A stretch of 17,549 nucleotides of DNA, taken from assembly GCA_018609665.1 (NCBI GenBank), contig JAHENN010000014.1, forward strand, positions 1 through 17,549, given 5' to 3'. The DNA comes from Haloarculaceae archaeon. GTDB lineage: Archaea; Halobacteriota; Halobacteria; Halobacteriales; Haloarculaceae. Position numbers and translations under genes: made by a program. The notes under the pieces were generated by a model, which was not told the origin of the DNA, made no database searches, and saw only the letters and a list, made by a program, of their open reading frames with translations. Positions 1-7,368 of this stretch are shown here, piece after piece; position 1 is the stretch's first letter; each line of letters opens with the position of its first letter.

Positions 1-516
1 GCGCGGGCCCGCGGCGGGACGCCCGTCGGCGACCACCTCGACTCCCTGGCCGACGTCGCCTCCTTCGGTGTCGCGCCGGCGGTGCTCGTCCACGCCGTCG
101 CCCGCGCCGGCACCGACGGCTCGCCGGCCGAGACGGCGGCCGTCGTCGGGATTCCCGCGCTGTTCGTCGCCATGGCCGTCGTCCGGCTCGGCTTCTACAT
201 GCTCGAGGACCGCCACGCCGACGAGACGGAGGGCGTCCAGACGACGCTGGCGGCGACCATCCTCGCGGTGACGTATCTGGCCGGCGTCACCGACCCGTCC
301 GTCCTGCTGGCCGTCGCCGCCGCGTTCACGTACCTGATGGTCGCCCCCGTCACGTACCCGGAGCTGTACGCCCGGGACGCGCTGGTGCTGGGCGGGCTGC
401 AGGCGCTCGCCGTGCTGTTCCCCGAGGCCGGCGGCCGGGTGTTCCCCCGGTCGCTGCTGCTGTTCGCCGCCGCGTATCTCGTGCTCGCGCCGTTCGTCTA
501 CTGGCGGGACGGCTGA
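1..516 (+). CDS. pssA: PssA-type archaetidylserine synthase (CDP-alcohol phosphatidyltransferase), 5' truncated by window edge
   Basis: The reading frame is open from the first base and ends at TGA 514-516, giving 171 visible residues; the N-terminus lies outside. The first visible residues carry the second half of the CDP-alcohol phosphatidyltransferase signature, with G10, D14 and D18 in GDHLDSLAD, followed by ASFGVAPA as in phosphatidylserine-synthase-type members. About five hydrophobic segments follow, so this is an integral membrane enzyme. Family knowledge: it transfers a phosphoalcohol head group, here probably serine, onto CDP-archaeol to make archaetidylserine. In haloarchaea this lipid is linked to archaeosortase-dependent protein processing. 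The serine specificity is inferred from the PssA-like motif context and is less certain than the family. The 3' end overlaps the convergent membrane-protein gene by 19 bp. Confidence 0.82.
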   Translation, partial: ARARGGTPVGDHLDSLADVASFGVAPAVLVHAVARAGTDGSPAETAAVVGIPALFVAMAVVRLGFYMLEDRHADETEGVQTTLAATILAVTYLAGVTDPSVLLAVAAAFTYLMVAPVTYPELYARDALVLGGLQALAVLFPEAGGRVFPRSLLLFAAAYLVLAPFVYWRDG

Positions 517-1124
517 CCGGACCCCGCGGCCCGGACCGCCGCCGGGTCCACCCGCCGGCCGACCAGCACCAGGCTGCCGATCAATAGCACGGCCGCGGCG
601 GGCAACGTGTACTGCAACGCCGTCAGCAGGACGCCCGAGGCCTGTATCCCGAGCGCGATCAGCACGACCGGGCCACAGCAGGCCGTCCCCGACAGCAGCG
701 CGGGCACGCTCGCGAGAAGCCCCGTCGAGGACTCGCCGATGCCGCAGGCCGCCGGCTGCCGCCAGGCCAGATACGTCAGCGCGAGGTTCAGCCCGACCAG
801 GCCGGCGAGCCCCGCCCCGATGACGGTGTTGAACGACGCCAGGTAGGTCACGGGCCCGACGACGACCCGGGCGACCGGCGTGAACGTGAACGGCCCGAGC
901 TCCGGCCGGAGGAGTTTCCCGAGCGGGTCGGAGACGACGGTGACGCCGACCCCGCCGAGGCCGGGGGCGAGGTGGCCGACAGCCCGGAGGTACGCCGCCA
1001 GGTAGCCGGCGGTGACGACGCCGAAGACGAGCCGTGCGTCCCGCCGCCGGAGCGCGAGGGCCACCCCCGCCCGGGTCCGGGAGACCGCCGTCCGGAGCCG
1101 GTCCGCGCGGGCCGTCTCACGCAT
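498..1124 (-). CDS. polytopic membrane protein with vicinal cysteine pair (CCGP)
   Basis: This 208-residue protein starts at an ATG that overlaps the end of the upstream DUF3179 gene by 8 bp, so the two are almost certainly co-transcribed and translationally coupled. After a basic N-terminus (residues 1-32) there are about five hydrophobic segments (roughly 33-48, 88-96, 99-120, 136-160, 165-190). C149-C150 in TACCGPV sits at the start of a membrane helix, and a further cysteine (C127) lies in the preceding loop. I do not recognise a named family. The arrangement resembles the CxxC membrane protein at 16518-17192, and I suspect a distant relationship. A paired cysteine at a helix start could bind copper or take part in thiol redox chemistry, but this is inference. 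The 3' end overlaps the convergent pssA end by 19 bp. Confidence 0.78.
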   Translation of the reverse strand: MRETARADRLRTAVSRTRAGVALALRRRDARLVFGVVTAGYLAAYLRAVGHLAPGLGGVGVTVVSDPLGKLLRPELGPFTFTPVARVVVGPVTYLASFNTVIGAGLAGLVGLNLALTYLAWRQPAACGIGESSTGLLASVPALLSGTACCGPVVLIALGIQASGVLLTALQYTLPAAAVLLIGSLVLVGRRVDPAAVRAAGSGQPSRQ

Positions 1125-2187
1125 AGACGTTCGTCTCGGGGTAGTAGCCCGACCAGGCGAACCACATGGCGTCGAAGGTGTGAATCCGCTCCAGCGGCAG
1201 GTCGTCCGGGACGTGCCGGCCGTCCTCGCCGACCACCTCGTCGCCGTCGCGCTCGAAGGACGCCCCCTCGGGGTTCCGGTAGACGTAGGCGGTGTCGAGG
1301 CGGTCGTCGTAGACCGCGAGCACCGGCGTGTCGGCGATGCGGCCGGTCATCAGCCGCTCCGACCGGAGGGAGTCCTTCAGGAACGCCGCGGCGCCCGCCG
1401 GCGTCCGGGCGCCCATGACGACCCGCTTCCTGTCGAAGGTGTCGTCGTCGCCCAGCGCCGGAAACAGCAGCGCGTCGTTTGCGTAGTAGCCGGTCCTCGG
1501 GTCGTAGCCGCCGTAGGGGTCGCGGCCGTAGTTCTTCGCCGACCCGGTGTCGGTCGACAGTATCGTCGTCTCCGGCCGGTGGTCCCGCCAGCGCCCCCAA
1601 CTGGTCCACACCAGCCGGAACTCCCGCAGCGTCTCGATTTCGGGGTCCTCGTTCCACGGCCCGGGGATGGCGGTGGCGAGCATCTGGGGCCACCACGTCT
1701 CCGTCCCGCGGTCGTACATCACGAGGTTGTTGTTGATGAGCCGTCCCGAGACGCCGAAGGTGGTTCCGCCGCGCTCGAACCCCTGGACGGTCCCGGTCAG
1801 CGGGCAGTACGTGACCGCCACCGGGTCGCCGGCGAGGACGTCGTTGACGATTTCGTGGTGTGACAGGATCTTCCGTGGGTAGGCCCTGGCGACGCCGTCC
1901 CGGACGACGCCGAACACCGGGTCGCCCGGCAGCATGAAGTCGGCCTCCCCGGGGTCGACGAACGACGGGTCGTCGATGGAGGGGATGCCGTCCTTCGGCG
2001 GGCCGCCCGACCGGGCCGCCTCGCGGAGCTCCGCCGGCGACATCGGCAGCGGGAGCCGCTCGTCGGCCGTCGGGACGTCACCGCCGGTCGCGCCGCCCGA
2101 CCGGTCTGACGGGCCGGTACAGCCGGCGAGGGCGGCGGCTCCGCCCCCGACGGCCGCGAGCAGACGGCGCCTGGAGGTACACCGCAT
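1117..2187 (-). CDS. DUF3179 domain-containing Tat lipoprotein
   Basis: This 356-residue protein has an N-terminal twin-arginine signal (SRRRLL at 5-10), a small hydrophobic stretch and a lipobox LAGC ending at C23, as in exported haloarchaeal lipoproteins. The rest matches DUF3179: AYPRKILSHHEIVND around 102-116, VTYCPLTGT at 126-133, NNLVMYDRGTETWWPQ near 153-168, and YYANDALL near 234-241. The role of DUF3179 is unknown to me. H110, H111, E112 and C128 are candidate metal or catalytic residues by position only. The mature protein should be anchored outside the cell, and the gene is coupled to the cysteine-pair membrane protein downstream. The ATG at 2187 is supported by TTTTGT (minus strand) at -29 to -24, which fits a leaderless transcript. 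Confidence 0.9.
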   Translation of the reverse strand: MRCTSRRRLLAAVGGGAAALAGCTGPSDRSGGATGGDVPTADERLPLPMSPAELREAARSGGPPKDGIPSIDDPSFVDPGEADFMLPGDPVFGVVRDGVARAYPRKILSHHEIVNDVLAGDPVAVTYCPLTGTVQGFERGGTTFGVSGRLINNNLVMYDRGTETWWPQMLATAIPGPWNEDPEIETLREFRLVWTSWGRWRDHRPETTILSTDTGSAKNYGRDPYGGYDPRTGYYANDALLFPALGDDDTFDRKRVVMGARTPAGAAAFLKDSLRSERLMTGRIADTPVLAVYDDRLDTAYVYRNPEGASFERDGDEVVGEDGRHVPDDLPLERIHTFDAMWFAWSGYYPETNVYA

Positions 2188-2210
2188 ACGTGCGAGTCGG
2201 TGTCAACGTC

Positions 2211-2216
2211 ACAAAA
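2211..2216 (-). promoter_or_regulatory. TATA-like box of the DUF3179 operon
   Basis: On the minus strand the hexamer reads TTTTGT and lies 24-29 nt upstream of the ATG at 2187. That spacing is expected when transcription starts at or next to the start codon, as in leaderless haloarchaeal mRNAs. Inferred from position and AT-richness in a GC-rich region. Confidence 0.5.
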
Positions 2217-2260
2217 CGGTTGAGCGGTAGTGCGGACCGACGGCCAGAGCCCCGAACGTA

Positions 2261-2284
2261 CGGGAGTCGCGCCGACGACTCCCG
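2261..2284. promoter_or_regulatory. 9-bp perfect inverted repeat in divergent intergenic region, candidate operator
   Basis: cgggagtcg at 2261-2269 is followed by a six-base spacer and its exact reverse complement cgactcccg at 2276-2284. It lies roughly midway between the divergent DUF3179 (start 2187) and HEAT-protein (start 2368) genes, more than 40 bp upstream of either predicted TATA box. It could bind a dimeric regulator or fold as a hairpin. No function is shown by sequence alone. Confidence 0.35.
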
Positions 2285-2338
2285 CGCCGGCCGGGACGGG
2301 CGGGTCCGGTCGTCCGGTCCCACCCCGAAGGGAAATGC

Positions 2339-2344
2339 TCTTGA
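2339..2344 (+). promoter_or_regulatory. degenerate TATA-like box of the HEAT-repeat gene
   Basis: The hexamer TCTTGA occupies -29 to -24 relative to the ATG at 2368, matching the spacing at other genes in this window. The box is weak (only one central TTGA), so the call rests mainly on spacing. Confidence 0.35.
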
Positions 2345-2367
2345 CCCGTTCTGCCGGACGTTCCTGT

Positions 2368-3639
2368 ATGAGCAACGGCGACGACGAGGGCGTGGACGCG
2401 CCCGAGGACGCCGGGGACGTGCCCGCGCCGGAGGTGACCGCCGACTCGCTGGCCGAACGGCTCGACGACGCCGAGTCGGCCCTCGAGGCCGCCGAGACCG
2501 AGGCCGACCTCGACGACGTCGAGGCGACGCTGGCGGCCGTCGCCGACGACCTCGAGGACGCCGACCTCGCGGACGACGAGGACGAGGACGCCGACGACCC
2601 CGCCGAGGAGCTGGAGTCCCGGGTCGACGACCTGCAGGAGGAACTGGCGGGGGCCCGCGGCCCCTACGCCGAGGACGTCGAGGAGCAGCTCGCGGCGGTG
2701 GCGTCGACGATCCGGGAGACCCGCTGGACGGCGGGCGGAGTCCCCGAGGTCCGGGCGGCCGTCGAGACGCTGCTTTCGGCCGCCGAGGAGGAGCTGGACG
2801 AGACCTTCGCCGCCGGCGACGACCTCGCGGCCCACGCCGACGCGCTCGAAGCGGTCGGCGAGGCAGCCGTCGCGGCCGGCCTCGACCCCGACGACGACGA
2901 GGAGACCATCGCGGCGTTGCGTTCGGCCGCCGAGGCGCTCGAGGACGACCTCGACGCCGCCGAGGAGTGGGACGACCTCAGCGTCGCCGAACAGCTCGAG
3001 GCACAGGGGTTCTACGACCGCCTCACCGGCGAGAACCGCAAGGACTTCCCGCCGGAACTGAACGTCGTCCGCATCGCCGAGGCGGAAAACGACCCCGAGC
3101 GAATCGTCTTAGCCTACGAGACCCTCGAGTCGGAGTTCATGCAGGAGAACTGCGTCGACGCGCTCCGTCGGCTCGGCCCGGAGGCGGCCTTCGAGGCGAT
3201 GCACCAGGCCGCCCAGAAGCGGAACCGGCCGGAGATCGAGGTGCTGGGCAAGATCGGCGACAAGCGGGCCGTCGACACCCTCGTCGAGTTCGTCGACGGC
3301 AACAACCCGCCGCTGCAGAAGGTGACGCTGCGGGCGCTCGGCGAGATTGGCAGCCGGGAGGCCACCCAGGCCGTCGCCAACGCCCTGGCCGACGAGGCGC
3401 CGGGCGTCCGGTCGCAGGCCGCCCGCGCGCTGGGGCTCATCGGCGACACCCGCGCGATAGAACCCCTCTCGGACGTCCTCGACGACCGCGAGGAGGAGAC
3501 CCGAATTCGGGCCGCCGCCGCCTGGGCGCTCGTCCAGATCGGCACCGAACGCGCCCTGGAGGCCGCCGCCGCGTACGACGACGACCGCGCCTACACCGTC
3601 CAAGCAGAGGCCGAGAAGGCCCGCGAGGCGACGGCGTAG
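2368..3639 (+). CDS. HEAT-repeat protein with acidic, coiled-coil-like N-terminal half
   Basis: The protein has 423 residues from ATG 2368. Residues 1-210 are extremely acidic and Ala/Glu/Asp/Leu-rich with heptad-like spacing (for example 28-65 and 80-115), suggesting helical bundles or a coiled coil. Residues about 245-405 form at least four HEAT-like helical pairs of the PBS-lyase type, with the recurrent pattern ALGEIGSREA, ALGLIGDTRA and ALVQIGTERA near 323-332, 354-363 and 387-396. HEAT repeats are protein-binding scaffolds, and no catalytic motif is visible. There is no signal peptide or membrane segment, so it is cytoplasmic. The frame is open farther upstream, but ATG 2368 is preferred: upstream codons give an Arg/Pro-rich shadow-like peptide, and a TATA-like box lies 24-29 nt ahead. 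The partner is unknown. Confidence 0.85.
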   Translation: MSNGDDEGVDAPEDAGDVPAPEVTADSLAERLDDAESALEAAETEADLDDVEATLAAVADDLEDADLADDEDEDADDPAEELESRVDDLQEELAGARGPYAEDVEEQLAAVASTIRETRWTAGGVPEVRAAVETLLSAAEEELDETFAAGDDLAAHADALEAVGEAAVAAGLDPDDDEETIAALRSAAEALEDDLDAAEEWDDLSVAEQLEAQGFYDRLTGENRKDFPPELNVVRIAEAENDPERIVLAYETLESEFMQENCVDALRRLGPEAAFEAMHQAAQKRNRPEIEVLGKIGDKRAVDTLVEFVDGNNPPLQKVTLRALGEIGSREATQAVANALADEAPGVRSQAARALGLIGDTRAIEPLSDVLDDREEETRIRAAAAWALVQIGTERALEAAAAYDDDRAYTVQAEAEKAREATA

Positions 3640-3671
3640 GTCGCGGGTTCGCGGGTCGCCACCCTCAGGTT

Positions 3672-3677
3672 CTTGTA
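3672..3677 (+). promoter_or_regulatory. TATA-like box of the phospholipase D-like gene
   Basis: CTTGTA lies 24-29 nt before the GTG at 3701, inside the 61-bp gap after the HEAT gene. It supports both a separate promoter and the GTG start. Confidence 0.4.
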
Positions 3678-3700
3678 CCGGGACGGGACCAGCACGCCGC

Positions 3701-5341
3701 GTGCGCTCCCGTCCACCCGTCGTCGTGGTCGCCGTCGTCCTCGCTGCCATCGTGGTCGCTCCGGGCGCTGCAGTCGCCGGCACCGGCGCCGACGCTGGTG
3801 CTGAGTCGAACGCGACGCTCGTCGCCGCCTACCCCGACCCCGTCGAACGGGGCGACCCCGGCGAGTTCGTCGTCGTCCGGTTCCCGCGGGCGACGAACAC
3901 GACCGGCTGGACGCTGACCGACGGTACGTCGGCGGCGGCGCTCCCGAACCGGACGCTGTCGGGGACGGTCGCCCTCTCGACGACCCCGGAGGCCGCGGCC
4001 GAACACGCCGACGCCGCGGTCGTCGGGCTGGACGGCCGGCTGCGCCTCGCCAACGGCGGCGACGAGCTCCGGCTGGAGGCGGACGGTGAAACCGTCGGCA
4101 CGGCCCGGTACCGGGACGCCTCGGAGGCCGAACGCCGGGACTTCGAGGCCGGCACCTGGCGTCCCCTCGGCGCGACCGACCTCGCGCCGGTCCGGACGGA
4201 CGGCGGTCCGGCGACGGCGTTCGTCCTCCCGGACGCGCCGGACCGGGCCGTCGAGACGCTCCGGAGCGCCGACGACCGCCTGCTGCTCGCCGGCTACACG
4301 CTCACCTCCGAGCGGGTCGCCGAGGCGCTGCTGGCGGCCCACGACCGCGGCGTCGAGGTCCACGTCCTCCTCGACGGGTCGCCGGCCGGCGGGATGACCG
4401 ACCGGCAGGCCCGCATCCTCGACCGGCTCTCGGCGGCGGGCGTCGACGTCCGCCTCCCGGCCGGCCCGTACGTGCGGTACGACCACCACCACCCGAAGTA
4501 CGCCGTCGTCGACGGCCGGGCGCTCGTGCTGACGGAGAACTTCAAGCCGGCGGGCACGGGCGGCATGTCGAGCCGCGGCTGGGGGGTCGTCCTCGAGGAC
4601 CGCGAGGCGGCCGACGCGCTGGCGGACCTCCACGCGACCGACCGCGGCTGGCGGGCGGCGACCCCCTGGCAGCAGTACCGCGAGGGCCGGGAGTTCACCG
4701 GCGCCGACCCTGCCCTCGGGGAGTTCCCGGCGCGGCACGACCCCGAGCGGCTGTCGGTCGAGGCGGCGACGGTGCTCGTCGGGCCCGACAACGCCGCCGG
4801 CGCCGTCGCCGACCGGATCGACGCCGCCGACGAGCGGGTGCTCGTCCAGCAGGTGACCGTCGGCAGCCGGGACGACCCCCTGCTGCGGGCCACCCTGCGG
4901 GCCGCCGACCGCGGCGTGACCGTCCGCATCCACCTCTCGAACGGCTGGTACGTCCGGGAGGACAACGAGGCGCTGGCGGCGTGGCTGAACCGCCGGGCCG
5001 ACGCCGAGGGCTGGGACCTCGAGGCCCGCGTCGACGACCCCGACGGCTACGAGAAGCTCCACTCGAAGGGCGTCGTCGTCGACGAGACCGCGGTCGTCGG
5101 GAGCCTCAACTGGGGCCGGACCTCCCGGACCGAGAACCGCGAGGTCGCCGTCGCCCTCGAGGGGGCGGCGGTCGCCGGCTACTACGCGTCGGTCTTCCGG
5201 TCGGACTGGTCGGGGCCGGACGACCGGTCGGTGCCGACGGCGGTCGTCGGCGCCGCCGCGGTCTGCGTCGCCGCCGCGGCGCTGGTCGCGCGGCGAATCG
5301 AGGTCGGCGGCCGAGAGGGGGTGGTCGGCTGGCAGTCCTGA
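3701..5341 (+). CDS. secreted, membrane-anchored phospholipase D-like protein with N-terminal lamin-tail-like domain
   Basis: The protein has 546 residues from a GTG start. Residues 1-27 form a signal peptide (basic start, Val/Ala-rich core, AVAG cleavage region). Residues about 36-155 resemble the lamin-tail-like beta-sandwich often attached to extracellular nucleases. Two phospholipase D catalytic modules follow. The first has HPKYAVVD with H264, K266 and D271. The second has HSKGVVVD with H454, K456 and D461, then GSLNWG including N470. Both HxKx4D motifs are intact, so an active bilobed phosphodiesterase is expected. Residues 511-530 are one C-terminal membrane helix followed by a short basic tail, so the enzyme domain should sit outside the cell. 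The family cuts phosphodiester bonds in phospholipids or nucleic acids; the substrate cannot be told here, but the lamin-tail-like domain leans towards DNA. It converges with the DHH gene, 13 bp apart. Confidence 0.9.
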   Translation: MRSRPPVVVVAVVLAAIVVAPGAAVAGTGADAGAESNATLVAAYPDPVERGDPGEFVVVRFPRATNTTGWTLTDGTSAAALPNRTLSGTVALSTTPEAAAEHADAAVVGLDGRLRLANGGDELRLEADGETVGTARYRDASEAERRDFEAGTWRPLGATDLAPVRTDGGPATAFVLPDAPDRAVETLRSADDRLLLAGYTLTSERVAEALLAAHDRGVEVHVLLDGSPAGGMTDRQARILDRLSAAGVDVRLPAGPYVRYDHHHPKYAVVDGRALVLTENFKPAGTGGMSSRGWGVVLEDREAADALADLHATDRGWRAATPWQQYREGREFTGADPALGEFPARHDPERLSVEAATVLVGPDNAAGAVADRIDAADERVLVQQVTVGSRDDPLLRATLRAADRGVTVRIHLSNGWYVREDNEALAAWLNRRADAEGWDLEARVDDPDGYEKLHSKGVVVDETAVVGSLNWGRTSRTENREVAVALEGAAVAGYYASVFRSDWSGPDDRSVPTAVVGAAAVCVAAAALVARRIEVGGREGVVGWQS

Positions 5342-5354
5342 CACGGAGAACGGG

Positions 5355-7265
5355 TCAGTCGTCCTCGCGGACGAGCGTGCTCCGGAGCGCCTCGTCGAGT
5401 TCGGCGTCGGCCATCTTCTCGACCAGGGCGTCGACGACCGGCTCCCGCATCCCGGAGACGAACTTGATCGAGCCGACGACGAGGTGGCCGCCGCCGGAGA
5501 CGCCGGCACCCTCGAACTCCGTCTTGAGTTCCTCGACCATGTTGGGGATGTCGAGCCGGACGCCGTCCGACCGGAGCACCGCGAAGTCGGGCCCGTAGCC
5601 GATGGTGATGACGGGGTCGCCCGTCTCCTGGACCTTCCGGTCGTGGAGTTCGCCGGTCGTCTTGCCCGGGGCGGGGTAGGTGAACCGGCGGGCGTGGTTC
5701 TCGACGTCGAGCCGGTAGAGGTGGGCGCCGTTGTCCAGCCGCTCGTGTTCGACGTGCGGCTCGGCGTCGTCGAGCTGTTCGTCGACGTCGCGGCGGGCGC
5801 GGTCGGCGAGGAAGTCGACCAGCTCCGCGTGCCGGTCGGGGTCGTCGCAGCCGACGTTGAGGACGTCCTCGACGAGGCTGTCGCCGGGGTCGTAGCGGAG
5901 CCAGTGGGCCGCGTAGTCCAGCGCCTCGCCGATGTCCCGGAGGTCGTCCTCGGCGTAGCCGGCCTCGGCGGCCAGCGCGAGGTAGTCGTCCATGGCGTCG
6001 GCCTTCGAGCGGTCCGACAGCCCCGCGACGGCCGGCACGTGCTCGAGGTCGTCGGCCATCGAGGGGTCGATCATCCGCGCCAGCTCGACGCACATCATCC
6101 CCGTGGTGACGCGGTAGTCCTCGCCGTGGAGGTACGGGTTGACGTGCTCTTCGACGAGCGGGCCGACGGCGTCGGGGTCCGGGTGGTGGTGGTCGACCAC
6201 CAGCACCGGGATGTCGTACTGGTCGAGCGCCCGGTAGGCCGGGGTGTCCTCCTCCGTCGAGCCGTTGTCGACCATGAACAGCAGCGGCAGCCGCTGGCCG
6301 TGGCGTTCGCGGTCCTCGAGGGCGAAGTTGAGGTCCCGGGTGACGTCCTCCATCTCGTAGAACGGCGCCTTCGAGGGGAGCCGCTTGAACAGGTGCCGGG
6401 GGGCGTCGGGGTCCTCGTGGACCTCGGCGACGAAGTTCTGCAGGGCGAGCTGGACCGGCACCGACGCGCACATCCCGTCGCCGTCGGCGTGGTGTCGGAG
6501 CCGGACCGGGCGGCCGGACAGCACCGCCCGCCGGAGGCGCTCGGCGACGGCCGCGAGGTCGTCGCGGAGCGTCTCGAAGGCCGGCCACTCGATGAGCGGC
6601 TCGACCTCCTCGGGGGCGGCCCGCTCGGCGACGGCGGCCTCGACCCGCTCGCGGACCTCCGCCTCGGCCTCGCCGCGGAGCCTGACGAGCCGGTCGACCT
6701 CCAGCTGGACGGCGCCGTCGCGGGTCTCGACGGTGCCCGTCGCCCGGACGACGTCGTCGAGGCCGACCTCGGGGTAGGCCCGGATGCCGGCCTCCTCGAA
6801 GGCGGCACACGGCACGACGCCGGCGCCGTCCCGGACCGAGAAGATCGTCGGCCCGCCGGTCTGTTTGACCTGGACGACGTCGCCCTCGAGGTGGACGGTG
6901 TCGCCGACGCGGTCGGTCAGGTCGTCGACGCCGACCTCGTCGCCGTGGACGACCGCGACGGCGTCGACCGCCTCGGGCGCGACGTCGGCGTCGGCGAACC
7001 CGAGGTCGCCGTTGTCGCGTATCTCGACGAGCTCGACGACGAGGTCGTCGCCGACGGCGGGGTCGGCGTCGAGGTTCGACTCGTGAACGAGCCCGGAGAC
7101 GTGGTCGGAGAGGTCGACGAAGACGCCGTAGTCGACGACGCCGTTCACCGTCGCGAGATAGCGGTCGCCCTCGTCGACGTCCTCGAGGGTACAGTCGGGG
7201 CCGAGGTCGTACACCACCCCGTCGTCGGTGGTCGACTCGGCGTCACCGGCAGCGGACTGAGTCAT
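5355..7265 (-). CDS. RecJ-like DHH-family phosphoesterase with S1 and OB-fold domains
   Basis: The protein has 636 residues from ATG 7265. Residues about 33-85 are an S1-type RNA-binding domain (DYGVFVDLSDHVSGLVHES). Residues about 120-195 form an OB-fold. The DHH catalytic domain starts near 255 with HHADGDG (258-264), continues with VDNGS (332-336), and carries the namesake VDHHHPD at 357-363. The DHHA1 substrate domain ends the protein, with GGGH at 591-594. This is the architecture of archaeal RecJ-like exonucleases (COG1107 type) but without the N-terminal DnaJ-like zinc finger found in some members. Likely activity: metal-dependent removal of nucleotides from single-stranded DNA or RNA. 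The open frame runs upstream past 7265, but that extension is antisense to the JAMM gene and low-complexity; ATG 7265 has a good TATA box (cgcttaaactc) at the leaderless distance. Confidence 0.9.
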   Translation of the reverse strand: MTQSAAGDAESTTDDGVVYDLGPDCTLEDVDEGDRYLATVNGVVDYGVFVDLSDHVSGLVHESNLDADPAVGDDLVVELVEIRDNGDLGFADADVAPEAVDAVAVVHGDEVGVDDLTDRVGDTVHLEGDVVQVKQTGGPTIFSVRDGAGVVPCAAFEEAGIRAYPEVGLDDVVRATGTVETRDGAVQLEVDRLVRLRGEAEAEVRERVEAAVAERAAPEEVEPLIEWPAFETLRDDLAAVAERLRRAVLSGRPVRLRHHADGDGMCASVPVQLALQNFVAEVHEDPDAPRHLFKRLPSKAPFYEMEDVTRDLNFALEDRERHGQRLPLLFMVDNGSTEEDTPAYRALDQYDIPVLVVDHHHPDPDAVGPLVEEHVNPYLHGEDYRVTTGMMCVELARMIDPSMADDLEHVPAVAGLSDRSKADAMDDYLALAAEAGYAEDDLRDIGEALDYAAHWLRYDPGDSLVEDVLNVGCDDPDRHAELVDFLADRARRDVDEQLDDAEPHVEHERLDNGAHLYRLDVENHARRFTYPAPGKTTGELHDRKVQETGDPVITIGYGPDFAVLRSDGVRLDIPNMVEELKTEFEGAGVSGGGHLVVGSIKFVSGMREPVVDALVEKMADAELDEALRSTLVREDD

Positions 7266-7287
7266 TACTTTTCGTCGGCTCCGACCG

Positions 7288-7298
7288 AGTTTAAGCGT
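7288..7298 (-). promoter_or_regulatory. TATA box of the DHH phosphoesterase gene
   Basis: The minus strand reads cgcttaaactc, with CTTAAA centred about 27 nt upstream of ATG 7265. This is one of the best TATA matches in the window and supports a leaderless transcript. Confidence 0.6.
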
Positions 7299-7339
7299 GT
7301 TGTTGTCGGCCGGACGGCCGACTCGTCCCATCGGAAGCC

Positions 7340-7345
7340 TTAGTT
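7340..7345 (+). promoter_or_regulatory. TATA-like box of the JAMM-ribL operon
   Basis: ttagtt lies 24-29 nt before ATG 7369. A GGAGGGG run also sits at 7361-7367, but it is almost adjacent to the ATG, too close for an ordinary Shine-Dalgarno, so a leaderless start is the more likely reading. Confidence 0.4.
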
Positions 7346-7368
7346 GCCGGGCAACCCGACGGAGGGGT

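Noticed and set aside
3665..5509. Long minus-strand open frame (about 614 codons) antisense to the PLD-like gene
   Set aside because: Arg/Val/Gly-rich shadow with no recognisable domain; the plus strand carries two complete HxKx4D motifs.
5484..7343. Long plus-strand open frame (about 619 codons) antisense to the DHH gene
   Set aside because: It is a GC-rich antisense shadow: low-complexity Val/Gly/Asp/Arg composition, no family motif, and opposite a gene with all DHH/S1/OB motifs.
7361..7367. GGAGGGG as a Shine-Dalgarno for the JAMM gene
   Set aside because: It ends one base before the ATG, too close for normal pairing, and a leaderless start explains the region better.
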